Positions 33,062-45,283 of a stretch of 64,000 nucleotides of DNA are shown piece by piece. Every line of letters starts with the position of its first letter. Position 1 is the stretch's first letter. Origin of the DNA: Basidiobolus meristosporus CBS 931.73 (taxonomy: Eukaryota; Basidiobolomycota; Basidiobolomycetes; Basidiobolales; Basidiobolaceae); NCBI GenBank assembly GCA_002104905.1, contig MCFE01000034.1:62001-126000 (forward strand). Reading direction: 5' to 3'. Under the pieces are notes generated by a model. It was not told the DNA's origin. It did not search any database and was given only the letters and a program-made list of their open reading frames with translations. Made by a program: the position numbers and the translations under genes.

Positions 33062-34176
33062 TGTACAGTGTTCCTCTGCTGTTACATTTTGAAATAGCTC
33101 AATTCTTGGCTGCAACATTGAGCTGCTTGGGTTCCTTCCTTGCAGCAGAGATATGGAGTTCTCTAACTGAAATACTGATTGCTCTACATGTACTATCTGC
33201 TCATCCTGCCTCTAGACTCTTTCCTGATTTGTCTGGGCCATTGCATCCTTCCTATCAGCTACTATATCTAATTGTCTCATTATGCTTTGGTACATGCTGA
33301 CAATATACTTGCTAATACAGGTGGTGGTGATGTTATGATGGCCACCTGCTGATCATCTGCAGGAGCATCATTGTTAGCTTGTAGTTCTGCAGAGATTCTT
33401 ATTTGCCCACCTGACTGAGAGCCTGAGGAGCCTGCATTATTTCCTTTAGTGGCCACACTATCAGCATAGCTTTTTTTGGATGTTGCTCTGCTTGTTGCAC
33501 AGAATTACAAAGCAAGCTGTTGTCCAACTGTGGGGTTTAGTTGGCAACTAGACAACTTTGCTTTATTTTTTGGAAGCATAAATTTAGAAGTGAGTCAAAT
33601 CAAAGGACAAACAGTGTTACAATATACATGTATACATGTATATAGTGTGCCCCACTTTATTTATAATGCCTACTATTGTGGGTCATCATTGAGTCTTACA
33701 TTCATGTAGGCATGTGGTATCAGATACAAGACTCTCTCATATTCAAATGAGTATTGATAAAAATAGATATAATAGCATTATATTGCTGAGCATCAAACTG
33801 TTTGCCTCATGAGTAGACTACCGAGATTCAATGCAGTAAGAGAAGAGAAAAAAGACTCTATGGCTATTGTAGCAAGTCTTGTAGCCTCAAAGCAGGCAGA
33901 CAGCATAGGAAGTGTTACAAGGATCACAGACAGTGTTTTGCCACACAAATTATATTTGACCTTTCATCAGCCATTAATCTAACCACAATATCTTGCCAGC
34001 CGCTTGATACTTCTATGATAGCCCCAAGCTATACTTGTAACCTTGTACAAGCTTAGTCAGGTGAGCTTTTTATACCTTTAGCCTCACCTCAGCCTTCTGA
34101 ATATGGCATGGAGGGTGATAGCTCCAAAGAAGAAGGCACACTGATAGATTGTGATCCTCTATCTCCTAACAGCAGT
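33062..34176. mobile_element. Plv-1 central fragment (divergent gene starts)
   Basis: This parallels 44715-45885 of the larger Plv-1 copy. It includes the N-terminal part of the accessory gene (minus strand, about 33062-33570), the divergent intergenic part, and the transposase start on the plus strand (about 33800-34170, with a cysteine cluster and SPQPSEYGM-like end). All frames are broken. It abuts a second Plv-1 terminus at 34177, so it is a rearranged piece. Confidence 0.62.
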
Positions 34177-36261
34177 ACCCTATGAGAAATAATTGTAATG
34201 ATCCTGACAAAAGGCTGTCACATAATTCAATTTCTGTGACTAGGAGATATTGATCCTGTTAGGACACTACGCCAAGACCTTTGCAATATAATTGCACCCC
34301 AGATTTCACAAAATGTTTTGTCAAAATTTTTGCTCACAATACATAAGTGGCTTTTGATGGGTCCTTTGCCAACTCCCTCTCCTTCTGATTCTGGACACTC
34401 AATCACCTCCTCTGTGTGTGTACATTGATTGGCTATTGCATCTTTTTCACACTCTTTACATCCCAACTGAACTGTTCCTCTTACTTTTTATGCATACAAA
34501 TTGATATACTTCCATTGAGGCTTCAGTTGTACCTAAATTGCCAATTGTGTTAGCCTATGCAATTCCCTTAGCCCAACACTAACATTAAGCCCAACCCCAC
34601 ACTCAATAACATACTACATCAGATTCCCTCACTCAATAAGTATCACTGCTGCAACACCCTTCTTCCATTACTTTGGCAGGAACCCTATGGCTTTATCCCA
34701 CTGTTCATTCATTGGTTCCAATATGTCCTGGTTATCAGCCAGCTCTGCAAGGTCTGGCACCTCATCTGCCAGTCTTTGCAATAAATCCTTGCAATATTCA
34801 AGTGAGTTTTCTTGAGCACTGCTCCTAAAGAAGTGCTGCAATCTCTTGGTGTGCCTATTAGTGCTCCAAAGCTCTACTGTAGGCATTGGGACAGTCTTTA
34901 GAGTACTTGATATTGTTGCTTTGTCTGTCAGTGTTTATATCAATCTGACTACAATTGAGGACATGGAGTTAGTGGTAAAAAATTCCTTTTCTCTGCAAAC
35001 TCATCCATCCAACTGGAGTGTAGCTCAGCTGGCTGCAATTCCAACTCTTGAGAAAAATGCTTTTGTCTTGCTGGTAATTCTGCTTGGCTATGATGGGATT
35101 TGGGCTGTACTGAGCTGACAGTGTTAATTGGTGAGAGCTGTAGCCTTTTTCTGATGCTTCCATGTTTCTGGCTTGAGTGCACCCTTATCTTTTCAGCTTT
35201 ACCATTATCACTGCTGAGTCCTTCACTGCCACTTTGATTGAGTGTTTGTTGTATAGTACTCTTTTTCTCCTTGATGAATGCTGCACTGGTGCATCTAATT
35301 TTGCCTGCTTGTTCCTTTCCTGCACTCTCCCAGCAACCTGACATCTCTTAGCCACTTACTTGAAACTTTCAGCCAAGCTTGTGATGGACACTTTAGAGAG
35401 CTGCCAGTTTTATGACTGTCAAGTCCAGTACTGCCACTGTAATTAAGTACTTCTTGTAATAAACTTTGCTTTCTCCTTAATGAATTCTGCATCAGTGCAT
35501 CTATTTTGCCTGCTTGTCCCTTGCCAGCATTCTTCCTGCAACCTGATGTTTCTTTGCTGCTTGCTTAGATCTTCCAGCTCTGCTTGTAGCAAGCCCTGGA
35601 GGAAGCTGCTAGTTTTTAGCCATGAAACCCTTGTTCTTCTGCCTTTGATAGCTTCTGCTCATTTTGAGATACTTTCTCAGCACTCCAATGCTTGCCCAAA
35701 ATCCATTTGCTTGCTTGAATCCAGGATAATGCTCAAGGAACAGAGCAAGTGCATTCTGCTTGATCAAGAGTTGCTGATGATCCTATGGTATGCTGGCATT
35801 AAGGTGAAGCTGTGTTTGACTTCTAATGGCCTCTTGAATATTAGCCCACTCTTCCTCATTGAACTCAGTGGATTCTTGGATCATCAATGTCTTTTGATTT
35901 TTAGGCTTGAGTATAGATACCACAGTCTTTCCCTCCCATGCTGTGATAGGTTCTTCTGTGGGCCTTATATTTGAGCACTGTTGTGGTGCTTCAAAGACTG
36001 CACAGTGTTCCTGTACTCTTACCTTGTGAAATAGCTCAATTTTTGGCTGTTAGATTGAGCTACTTGGTGTTATTCTTTGCAGCAAAGATACTGCATTCTC
36101 TACCTGGGGTCTTGATTGCTCTGCACCTTTATCTGCTCATTTTGTTTTAAGACTATTTCCTGATTTCCCTGGGCCATCTAATCCTTTCAATCAGCCACTG
36201 TACCTATTTGCCTCAATAATGCTTTGCCACAAGTTGACAACATACTTGTTGATAAAGTTGG
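34177..36261 (-). mobile_element. Plv-1 accessory-gene end
   Basis: The segment starts at a Plv-1 terminus (ACCCTATGAGAAATAATTG) and parallels 42886-44960. Minus-strand remnants of the accessory gene lie at 34668-34886 (QHFFRSSAQENSLEYCKDLL and QRLADEVPDLAEL), 34949-35344 and 35295-35492. Stretches further in reach the coiled-coil region near 36030-36250. It is cut at about 36261 by an FB-1 copy. Stops and shifts disrupt the gene. Confidence 0.65.
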
Positions 36262-36513
36262 TATCATCTGGCACTATAAGTGCTTTGCATAGATTTTACT
36301 TAAGGGCTAATGTCAATATAGTGCTGGTTAGTGCTGATTGACAAAGATAGTGCCATACATTTTTGTGAAATGTTACAGCTGCAGGAGCTAGATTCAGAGT
36401 GCCATGGGTATTGAGTACCAGATATATATCCTCAGTCCTTCTGTGCTCTTATACATCCTGCACAACATTGATCCCAAAATAAAGGTCAAAAAATGTATTT
36501 GTGCTAGCACAAT
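36262..36513. mobile_element. FB-1 palindrome, copy 2 (outer, left piece, truncated)
   Basis: This copy begins at the palindrome centre (GGCACTATAAGTGCTTTG) and includes the first part of its right arm. The left arm is missing. A second FB-1 copy (36514-37244) interrupts the arm, which resumes at 37245 and ends at about 37395 next to Copia-2 LTR sequence. Confidence 0.75.
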
Positions 36514-37244
36514 AGACTTGTTCTGTTTGATAGTGCCACATTGTGCCATGAGTACCAATTGATGCCATAGTGTATCAGGGAGGACAAGTGAGACTATACC
36601 TGGCCATAGAGTGTGAAACATAGCTCTGCATCTTCATGCAAAGCAGCCCTTGTAGTTCACCCATTGTACTGGAGAAAATCCATTTTTTAACCTTTTTTTG
36701 GATCAATGTTGTGTAGGATGTGTATAAGCACAAAAGAAATGAGGACATGCATCTGGTACTCAATACCCATGGCACTCTGAGTCTATCTCCTGTAGCTTGT
36801 ATTATGTCACAAAAATGCATGGCACTATATTAGTCCACTGGTACTATCTGGCACTATAGGTGCTTTCTATAGGCTTTACTAGAGGGCTAATATTTAAATA
36901 TAGTGCCTGATAGTACCAGTGGACCAGGGTAGTGCCATGCAATTTGGTGACATGATACAAGCCACAGGAGATAGACTCAGAGTGCCAAGGGTATTGAGTG
37001 CCAGATGCATGTCTTAAGTCCTTCTGTGCTCTTACACACCCTGCACAATATTGATCCAAAAAAAAGGTCAGAAAATAGATTTTCTCCAGCACAATGGGTG
37101 AAATACCAGGGCTACTTTGCCTGAAGATGAAGAGCTATGTTTCACACTCTGTGGCCAAGTTTAGGTCTGCTATGCCTTTCTGGCATGTAATGGCACTATT
37201 TGGCACTCATGGCTCAATGTGGCACTATCCAATCAAACGAGTCT
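36514..37244. mobile_element. FB-1 palindrome, copy 3 (inner, complete)
   Basis: The 731-bp palindromic element starts AGACTTGTTCTGTTTGATAG and ends AAACGAGTCT. It has inserted in the right arm of another FB-1 copy. The flanks AAT (36511-36513) and AGT (37245-37247) are a 3-bp duplication with one change. AAT is ATT read on the other strand, the same target triplet as the other copies. Removing it restores CACAATAGGTGA, comparable to 17206 in copy 1. Confidence 0.82.
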
Positions 37245-37395
37245 AGTAGGTGAGACACAGGGTTGCTTTGCATGAAGATGAAGAACCAGGTTTCACACTC
37301 TGTAGCCAAGTATATATCTACTTGGCCTACCTGGCATACTATGGCATCATTTGGCACTCATGGCTCAATGTGGAACTATTCAATGGAATAAATCT
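37245..37395. mobile_element. FB-1 palindrome, copy 2 (outer, right piece)
   Basis: This completes the right arm of the outer copy and ends GGAATAAATCT, a diverged form of the FB-1 end. The next bases (ATCAAGTGAAG) are the interior of a Copia-2 LTR. The position in the LTR is the same as in the insertion at 41353-42084. Confidence 0.75.
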
Positions 37396-37468
37396 ATCAA
37401 GTGAAGACTACATATTCTATGTGTTGTCCCAGTCACTTCCAATATCTCCATGACTCTTACAGCAGGTT

Positions 37469-38640
37469 ATGGGCCCCAAGCTGTCACTGTCTGCAATGTC
37501 TATTACTGCTTTTGCTGGAATATTTACCTCTGCTGAAAAGCTTGATGGTTCCAACCACCAAGTGTGGGAGGTGAAGATGAAGATGCTGCTACAAGAAAGA
37601 GGTCTTTGGGATATTGTCATGGGAGAAGAGTGCCCTCCTAAAAGTGTGGGAGAGGAAGCCTCAAAGTACCAGAAGAAAGAACAAAGTGCCTGTAAATGCA
37701 TTTATTTAAGGTTAAAGACAAACTGGGAATTCAATGCTTTAGAGCACAGACAACAAAGAGAGTCGGGAAGACATCAGTAGATGCATACCACTCATGTTCA
37801 ACTGCCATAAAAATGTATCTTAGACAAAAATTGTTTACTAAAAAGGTGCTGCCAGGAGAAGAAATGAAAAATCAAATTAACAGAATTACCCTGTTAGTGA
37901 ATGAGTTGAAATCTGCAGGAGTACCAACTACCAATGAGGATGCCATAGTTACCACCCTGAATAGCATGACTGACAAGTTTCAGGGCCTTATGTTAGCCCT
38001 AGAGTCCAAAACTGAGGATTTGACCTTAAATTACACACATGGAAGGCTCCTCAATGAAGAATCAAGAAAATCAAGTGCCAACAAGAAGGAAGAAGAAAAT
38101 GCCTTAACAAGCAATGACAATGAGCAAAGGAGGTATCTAAGACTCTTTAATTGCAGTAGCAACCACTTTTGTAACTACTGCAAAAGGAAAGGACACACAT
38201 TGGACCAGAGCCTCAAAATGAGATATAGTCAGCAGAGAGAGCATGAGTATGGAAATGCTGCAACAACTGAAGAGAGACCATTTATATGTGCACTGAATAT
38301 GACTACAAACAAGAATTCTCAGACATGCTATATTGACTCTGGAGTATCTCACACTTTGCACACCAAAAGGAGCTTTTACCCAATATCAATAAATTCCAAT
38401 TAAGAAGGTTTTCATGGGCAACTATCAAACACATGATTCAATGTGATAAGGAATTATCCAGGTACACACTAAGAGCAATGGAGGATGCCATACACTTACC
38501 TTCAAAGAAGTACTCTGTGTATCAAAATAGCCAAGAACCTACTATCTGTAAGCAAGGCCACAGCGGAATGACTCAGTTTCAGCTTTGACAATTCTGGATG
38601 CAGGATCACTGATCAATTGGTGCCCATATTACTTTGAGTA
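37469..38640 (+). pseudogene. Copia-2 Gag and protease start
   Basis: Frames 37469-37780 and 37696-38403 encode Gag: MGPKLSLSAMSITAFAGIFT, KVKMKMLLQERGLWDIVMGE-like and ITLLVNELKSAGVPTTNEDA. The knuckle CNYCKRKGHTLDQSL has lost its last Cys. The protease reads CYIDSGVSHTLH, where the family has DSGAS. A frameshift near 37715 joins the two frames. The order and length resemble the main copy at 48325-49290. Confidence 0.8.
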
Positions 38641-40415
38641 TCAGAGATCAGAGTCTATACAAGTAGAGTTATGTTCCATCCTTTCTGAAAGCCAGTATAA
38701 ATAACGGAGATGAGGAAACTCCAATGCTTTGGCACAGGAGATTTGGACACATCAGCTTTGATTACTTGAACAAGACAATGAAAGACCAGCTAATTTCTGG
38801 AGTAAAAATTGATCCCCAGCAAATTTGGAGCACTGTGAAGCTTTCATATATGGGAAACAAGCCAGACAACCATTCAAGAGCACTGGGTCTTTCAAAACTA
38901 ATAAGAAATTAGATCTAATTCACTCAGATCTATGCAGACCTATGCAAAATTGAACCTCAGGTGGGATGAAGTATTTAATCATTTTTATTAGTGAATATAC
39001 AAGATACATGTGGGTCAACTTCATGGAGAAAAAGGAAGAAGCTCTCTCTAGGTATAGGGTGCTTAAAGCCATGGTATTGAGAGGAATTGATGAAAATACT
39101 CAAGAAAGGATGCTCTAACTATGGTAGAGAATAAGCCTCAAAACTCTTCATCCATTGCTGCAAGATTCATAGGATAACACAAGAGACTATTGAACCATCC
39201 CCCCACAGTAAAATGAAGTAGCAAAACATGCAAACAAATCAATGAATAATATGGCAAGATCAATGATCTATGACTAAAGATTTTCCTAAGCTTCTTGGCC
39301 AGAATTGGTTGCCACAGCTGTGTACCTTAAAAATAGGAGTCATAACAGAGTACTCTGTGATTCAACTTCATTTGAGGCATAGTGTAGACACAGACTTGGT
39401 GCAGAACATCTAAGAAAATTTGAGTGTACAGCATATGCCAAGAAACTGCCCAGAAATCAGTCAAAGTTTGAGTCAAGAAGTGTAAAATGAGTATTTTTGG
39501 GCTACTGCAATCAGAGCAAGACATACAGAGTCTACAATATCAAAGCAAAGGAGCTTATCAAGTCCAGGGATGTGTTGTTTGATGTGAATTCAAAATTCGC
39601 ACAAAAAAATGACACCAGATGATGTCAAAAATCTGATCTCATGTACACCAATAGTCAAGATTACGTCAGAGAAAAACAATGAAATTTTTCCACTCAAGAC
39701 AGCTCTAAAACTATGGTTCAGCTGAGCCACTGCCTAGGAATATGCTAGCAGTGACCATTCCAGTATCATAAACCAGGAGATCTCACTGAACCAGAAATAG
39801 CCCTTATTACTATATCAATGAGGGTACAAACTTAGCCTATGCTATTCAGTCCATATTGATGAGCCCCAGACTGTAAAAGAGGCCCTAAAGAGCCCTCAGA
39901 CAAAGTTTTGGAGATCTGCAATGACTGGGGAGTATCTGGCCCTGATGTAAAATCAAACTTGGGACTTATTCACATTACTAATCAACCAAAAATCAATTGG
40001 ATGCAGAGGAGTCTTCACAACAAGATGTAAGGCTGATGGTACAATTGAAAGATACTAAGCAAGACTTGTGGCCAAAGGATACTCTCAAACAAAAGGACTT
40101 GCCTATACTGAGACCTTTGCACTGGTAGCCAAGTTTAATTCCATTAGATTAATATTGGCTATTGCAGCCAAATATAAGCTTTTAATAAATCAAATGGATG
40201 TAGAAACTGCTTTTTTATATGGAGAACTTAATGAGGGTGTGCATATGGACCAGCCTGAGGGGTTAATTGACTAAGATAACCTCCATTTGATCTGCCAGCT
40301 AGAAAAATCCCTATATGGTCTCAGATAATCATCAAGAGCCTGGAATTACAAGATAGATTTGTATTTGGAATCTTTGAGTTTCAAAAGAAATAAAGCTGAC
40401 TACAGTATGTGTTGT
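38641..40415 (+). pseudogene. Copia-2 integrase and reverse-transcriptase start
   Basis: 38724-38912 has the zinc-binding LWHRRFGHISFDYLNKTMKD. The core (HSDLCRPMQN, then WVNFMEKKEEALS) lies at about 38920-39060 with stops. At 40068-40274 the RT begins: [20 protein letters not shown] and [20 protein letters not shown]. The RT is cut at about 40415, before the YVDD region, by LTR-derived sequence. Confidence 0.78.
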
Positions 40416-40605
40416 AAAAATATGTGATTCCACCTAAATATTCACCTAATTTAGTTGCTTAGATCATTACCTTCAAACTCTAGGGAATGTGGTAAAAATT
40501 TGTAATTCCACCCAAATATTTACCTAACTCAGTCAATTAGATCATTACCTTCAAATCATAGATAACACTGACCAAACTCCTTGTTGGGAATTACAGTTAG
40601 TATAA
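40416..40605 (+). repeat. Two Copia-2 LTR fragments inside the coding region
   Basis: TGTTGTAAAAATATGTGATTCC at 40423 and GGTAAAAATTTGTAATTCC at about 40491 each start a partial copy of the LTR 5' end, about 70 and 115 bp long. They lie head to tail and replace the RT catalytic region and the start of RNase H. Sequence resumes at about 40606 with RNase H. Confidence 0.75.
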
Positions 40606-40856
40606 TGGGAACTATGGATCTAATCATAGTGTAGCAGTTAAGTGGATTTTTAGATACCTAAAAGGAACTGCTGATATCTGCTAAAGATACACTTATAAGG
40701 ATTCAGAACAGGATCTTGTGGAATACTCTGAAGCTGATTGGGCACAAAATTTGGAAGACAGGAGATCCTCCACAGGATACACCTTTCTTTACTGTAAAGG
40801 AGTAACTTCATGGAATTTAAGAAAGCAACCAACCATAGCTTTTAGTTGAGTGGGAG
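40606..40856 (+). pseudogene. Copia-2 RNase H fragment
   Basis: The plus strand, with stops, parallels 52205-52440 of the main copy (AVKWIFRYLKGTADIC, YSEADWAQNLEDRRSSTGYT, FLYCKGVTSW). It skips directly to the polypurine end GAGTGGGAG before the LTR at 40857, so the C-terminal part of RNase H is deleted. Confidence 0.75.
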
Positions 40857-41069
40857 TGTTGTAAAAATTTGCAATTCCACCTAAATATTTACCTAGCTTA
40901 GTCACTTATATCATTACCTTCAAATCTTAGATAATACTGACCAGATTTCTTGTTGGAATTTACTTAGAATATTTTCACCAAAATACCAGGTACCCAGAGC
41001 ATGAAAATTTTCAAAGCTGTCTAAACAGCCGCAAACTTTGCACACATGTTCTTGGGACCTTCCTCAACC

Positions 41070-42154
41070 TGTTGTAAAGATTTCTAACTCCACCTAAACA
41101 TTTGGCCAACTTAGTCACTTAGATCTTTACCTTCAAATCCTAGGGAATACTTACCAGATTCCTTGTTGGGATTTACTTTGAATATTTTCACCAAAATATC
41201 TGGTACTTGGAACAAAAAAAATCTCAAAGTTGTCCAAACAGCCACAAACTTTGCACACATTCTATTGGGACCTTCCTTACCCTATTCTATGCGTTTGTAA
41301 TGCCCAGAACATATAAAAGTACAAATACTACTTTTACATTCAATAAATCATTAGACTTGTTCTGTTGGATAGTGCCACATTGAGCCATGAGTGCCAAATG
41401 TTACCATAGTGTGCCCGTGAGGCCAAGTGAGTCTATACTTGGCCACAGAGTGTGAAACATAGCTCTGCATCTTCATGCAAAGCAGCCCCTGTGTTTCACC
41501 CATTGTGCTGGAGAAAATCCATTTTTTGACCTTTTTTTTGGATCAACATTGTTCAGGATGTGTGAGAGCACAGAAAGACTGAAGACATGCATCTGATACT
41601 CAATACCCATGGCACTCTGAATCTAGCCCCTGTGGCTAGTAACATGTCACAAAAATGCATGGCACTATCTTGGTCCACTGGTACTATTTGGCACTATAAG
41701 TGCTTTATACAGGTTTTACTTTAGGGCTAATATTTAAATATAGTGCCAAATAGTACCAGTGGGCCAAGATAGTGCCATGCATTTTTGTGACATGTTACTA
41801 GCCACAGGGGCTAGATTCAGAGTGCCATGGGTATTGAGTATCAGATGCATGTCTTCAGTCTTTCTGTGCTCTCACACATCCTGAACAATGTTGATCCAAA
41901 AAAAAGGTCAAAAAATGTATTTTCTCCAGCACAATGGGTGAAACACAGGGGTTGCTTTGCATGAAGATGTAGGGCCATGTTTCACACTCTGTGACCAGGC
42001 TTGGGTTTGCTATGCCTTTCTGATATGCAATGGCACTATTTGGCACCTGTGGCTCAATGTGGCACTATCCAACAGAACAAGTCTATTGAGTGAGAACCAC
42101 ATAATCCTCCTGTTCTCCCAAATCACTTTCAATATCTCCAAGACTCTTAGAATA
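41070..42154 (+). repeat. Copia-2 5' LTR interrupted by FB-1
   Basis: The LTR starts at TGTTGTAAAGATTTC, directly after a 213-bp partial LTR, so two LTRs stand in tandem. The LTR is interrupted at 41353-42084 by the FB-1 palindrome and ends at about 42154 (CTCTTAGAATA). A decayed primer site (GGCTATTAGCCCC) and Gag follow. Confidence 0.85.
41353..42084. mobile_element. FB-1 palindromic foldback element, copy 4 (best preserved)
   Basis: This 732-bp element consists of two arms of about 345 bp around a short centre near 41718. The outermost 35 bp are perfect inverted repeats, starting AGACTTGTTCTGTTGGATAG and ending with its reverse complement. It is flanked by ATT at 41350-41352 and 42085-42087. 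The Copia-2 LTR at 53057 shows the empty site AATCATTGAGTG, which proves both the ends and the 3-bp duplication. No protein is encoded. One transcript would fold into a long hairpin. Confidence 0.93.
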
Positions 42155-42885
42155 GGCTATTAGCCCCAAGCTGTTACTCTCTGCAATATCTATTACTGCT
42201 ATTACTGGAATATTCCTCTACTGAAAAGTTGGATGGATCTAACTATCAAGTGTGGAAGGTGAAGATAAAGATGCTGCTCCACAAAAGAGGCCTTTGGGAT
42301 ATTGTCATGGGGGAAGAATGCCCTCCAAAGAACAAGGGAGAGGAAGCCTTGAAGTACCAGAAGAAAGAACAAAGTGCCTTTAACTGCATTTGTCTTGATG
42401 TTAAAGACAAACAGCTACTTCAATGCTCAAGAGCAAAAATGGCAAAGAATGCCTGGAAGGCAATAGAAGACACCTACCTGTTATGTTCTGCTGTTAAGAA
42501 AATGTATCTGAGACAAAAATCCTTTACTACAAAGATGCAGCCAGGAGAAGAAATGCAAAATCTAATTAACAGAATTACCCTGCTGGTGGATGAGATGGAA
42601 TCTGTGGGCATACCAACTACTGATGCGGATGTGATAGTTATCATCCTGGATAGCCTGAAAGACAGGTTTCAGGGTCTTGTGTCAGCCCTACAGTCCAGAA
42701 CTGAAGATTTGACCTTAAATTACATATATAGAAGGCTCCTGGATGAAGAATCAAGAGAATCAAGCACCAATAAGAAGAAAGAAGAAAATCCTTTAATAAG
42801 CAATGATAACCAACCAAGGAGATACCCAAGACCTTTCAAAGGCCATAGCAACCTGTTTTGTAACTACTGCAAAAGGAAAGAACAC
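42155..42885 (+). pseudogene. Copia-2 Gag, third copy, truncated
   Basis: The frame at 42229-42903 (224 codons) holds most of Gag: RGLWDIVMGEECPPKNKGEE, AKNAWKAIEDTYLLCSAVKK and SALQSRTEDLTLNYIYRRLL. It begins without an ATG in this frame because of changes upstream. It stops within the zinc knuckle (CNYCKRKEHP), where Plv-1 begins at about 42886. The last codons of the frame come from Plv-1. Confidence 0.85.
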
Positions 42886-43344
42886 CCTATGAATAATTAT
42901 TGAGATGATCCCATCAAAAGACTGTCACAAAGTTAAAGTTTGGTGACTAAGAGGTACTGATCCCATCAGGACACCATGCAGAGACTGTTGATAAATAATT
43001 GCACCCCAGATTTCAGAAAAAACTTAGTCAAAATTTTTTGTCACAACAATGTGTAAGTGGCTTTTGAATAATTCTCTGCCTATTTGCCCACTTTCTGATC
43101 CCAGACACTCTGTTGCCTCCTACATTTGTGTGTATTGATTGGCTATTGCCTCTTTGTTGCACTCCTTACTTGCTGACTCAACTGCTTCTCTGACTTTTCA
43201 TGCATACAAACTGATTTATTTCAATTGAAACTTCAGTTGTACCTCAATTGCCTATTGTAATAACCTGTACAAGTCCCTATACCCTACACTAGCATTGAGC
43301 CCAACCCTACACTCAACAAGAAACTCCATTTAGTCCACCACTCA

Positions 43345-45283
43345 ATAAGTATTTCTGCTGTAATGCTCTGGTTCCACAACTTTGGCGGGAACTCATCAGC
43401 TTTATACCACTGTTCATTCACTGGTTCCCAAATGACCTGGTTTTCAGCCAGCACTGCAAGGTCTAGCACCTCATCTGCTAGTCTTTGCAATAAATCCTTG
43501 CAATATTCTAGTGCATTTTCTTGAACACTGCTCTTGAAGAAGAGCTGTAACCTCTTGGTGTGCCTATTAACATTCCAAAATTCCACTGAAGGCATTGTGA
43601 TAGTCTTTTGAGCTCTTGACATTCTGGCCTTGTTTGTCAGTGGGATCTTCACTATGTCATCAATGAAGGATGCGGAGGCTGTGGTAGATAAATTGTCTTT
43701 TTCAGCAAACTCATCTACCTTGCTGGAGTGTAGCTCAACTGGCTGCGCTTCCAACTCTTGTGAAAACAGTTGTTTTCTTGTTGGTAATTCTTCTTGGCTA
43801 TGATGGAATTCAGTCTGTTGCTGGCTTACGGTGTCAATTGGCAAGAACTGCACTTTTTTTGCATGCCTTCCTGTCTCAGGCTTGGGTAGACATTTTTCCC
43901 TTTTCCTTTTCCTTTATCACTACCAGGTCTTTTGCTGCTACTTTGTCTGAGTGCTTCTTGTAAAGAACTACATTTTCTCCTAAATAGACTCTGCTCTGAC
44001 GCATCTGTTTTGGCTTGCTTGTCCCTTGCAGGCACTCTTCTGGCAACCTGACATTTCTTTTCTGCTTGTCTTGAGCTCTCAACTGTAGTTGTGACGGGCT
44101 GCTGTAAAAGCTGCTGGTTTTTATCACTGCCAGGTCCTTCACTGCTACTTTGACTGAGTGCTATTTGAGTGGTACTACGCTTTTCCCATGATAAATATTA
44201 TGCTGGTACATCCATGTCTGCCTGCTAGTCCCTAATTGGCACTCTTCCAGCTACTTGATGTCTTGTTGATGCTTGTCTGGAGCTTTTGGCCCTGCTTGTA
44301 ACGCGATCTTGGGGAAGCCACTGGTTTTTAGTCATGGTGCCCTTGCTCTTCTGTCTTTGATTGTTTCTGCTATTCTTAAGATACTTTCTTAGCATACCAA
44401 TGCTGGCCCAAAATCTGCTTGCCTATTTGAGTTCAGGATAATGCTCACAGAACAAGTCAAGTGCATTCTACTTGGCCTTGAGTTCCTGATGGTTGCATGG
44501 TATGCCAGCCTTAAGGTAATGGTGTGCTAGACCTCTGACAGCCTCTTGTATATTAACCCACTCTTCATTATTGCACTCAACAGCTTCACAGATCTTCAAT
44601 GTCATTTGATGTTTAGGCATTGGTATAAACACCACATTGTCTCCCTCCTATGTTGTGATAGGTTTTTCTATGGGCTTTATCTTTGGGGACTGTTGTTGTG
44701 CTTCAAAGACTATACAGTGTTCATTTGCTGCTACATTGGGAAATGGCTTAATGCATGGCTGTGACATTGAGCTACTTGAGTTCCTGCTTTGCAGCAAAGA
44801 TACTGCTTTCTCTACCTGGGATATTGATTGCCCAACATATATTATCTGCTTGTCCTGTTTTTGGACTATTTCCTGATCTCTCTGGGCCATTGCATCTATC
44901 CTAATAGCCACTGCACTTAAATGCTTCATTAATGCTTTGGTATGAGCTGACAACATACTTGCTAATATGGGTGGTGGTGATGTTATGATGGCCACTTGCT
45001 GGTCTTCACCCAATGGTACTGCATTTGCTACATTCTCATCTGCCTGAGCATAACAGTCAGCTTGTGACTTTGCAGAGGTTCCTAATTACCTACTTGGCTG
45101 AGAGCCTGAGGAGTCCGCATTATTACATCCAATGGGCACACTGTCCACAGGGCCTTTTTTGGATGTAGCCCTGCTTGTTGCACTGAATGTCAAAGTAAGC
45201 TGTTGTCCAACTGTTCTTCTGTTGCCATCAGCAGTAGGGTTTGATTGGGAACCAGACAACTTTGCTTTATTTTTTGGTGTCAT
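43345..45283 (-). pseudogene. Plv-1 accessory protein gene (unknown function)
   Basis: The likely start is the ATG at 45283 (MTPKNKAKLSGSQSNPTADG). The frame continues past a TAA near 45085 that is CAA in the copy at 33400. It runs through a coiled-coil-like stretch (MKHLSAVAIRIDAMAQRDQE, QVEKAVSLLQS, about 44780-44920), a region with EEWVNIQEAVRGLAHHYLKA (about 44480-44570), a basic Ser/Gln-rich part and a last helical part (DLLQRLADEVLDLAVLAENQ). At least one frameshift (near 43857) and several stops are present. The original protein was perhaps 600 residues. I recognise no domain. At least three copies in the window keep the same position and direction relative to the transposase. Confidence 0.6.

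Larger units (their letters stand above)
37396..41069 (+). mobile_element. Copia-2 retrotransposon, damaged copy
   Basis: The copy contains the last ~70 bp of the 5' LTR (37396-37464) and a primer site with one change (GGTTATGGGCCC). Then come Gag, protease, integrase and part of the RT. Two LTR pieces (40416-40605) replace the RT/RNase H junction. A short RNase H stretch follows, and then the first ~213 bp of a 3' LTR (40857-41069). It is broken everywhere, with many stops. Confidence 0.85.

Noticed and set aside
41350-42087. FB-1 duplication as TA (Tc1/mariner-like)
   Set aside because: TA also flanks one choice of ends, but only the ATT choice restores the exact empty site AATCATTGAGTG and also works for the copy at 16630.
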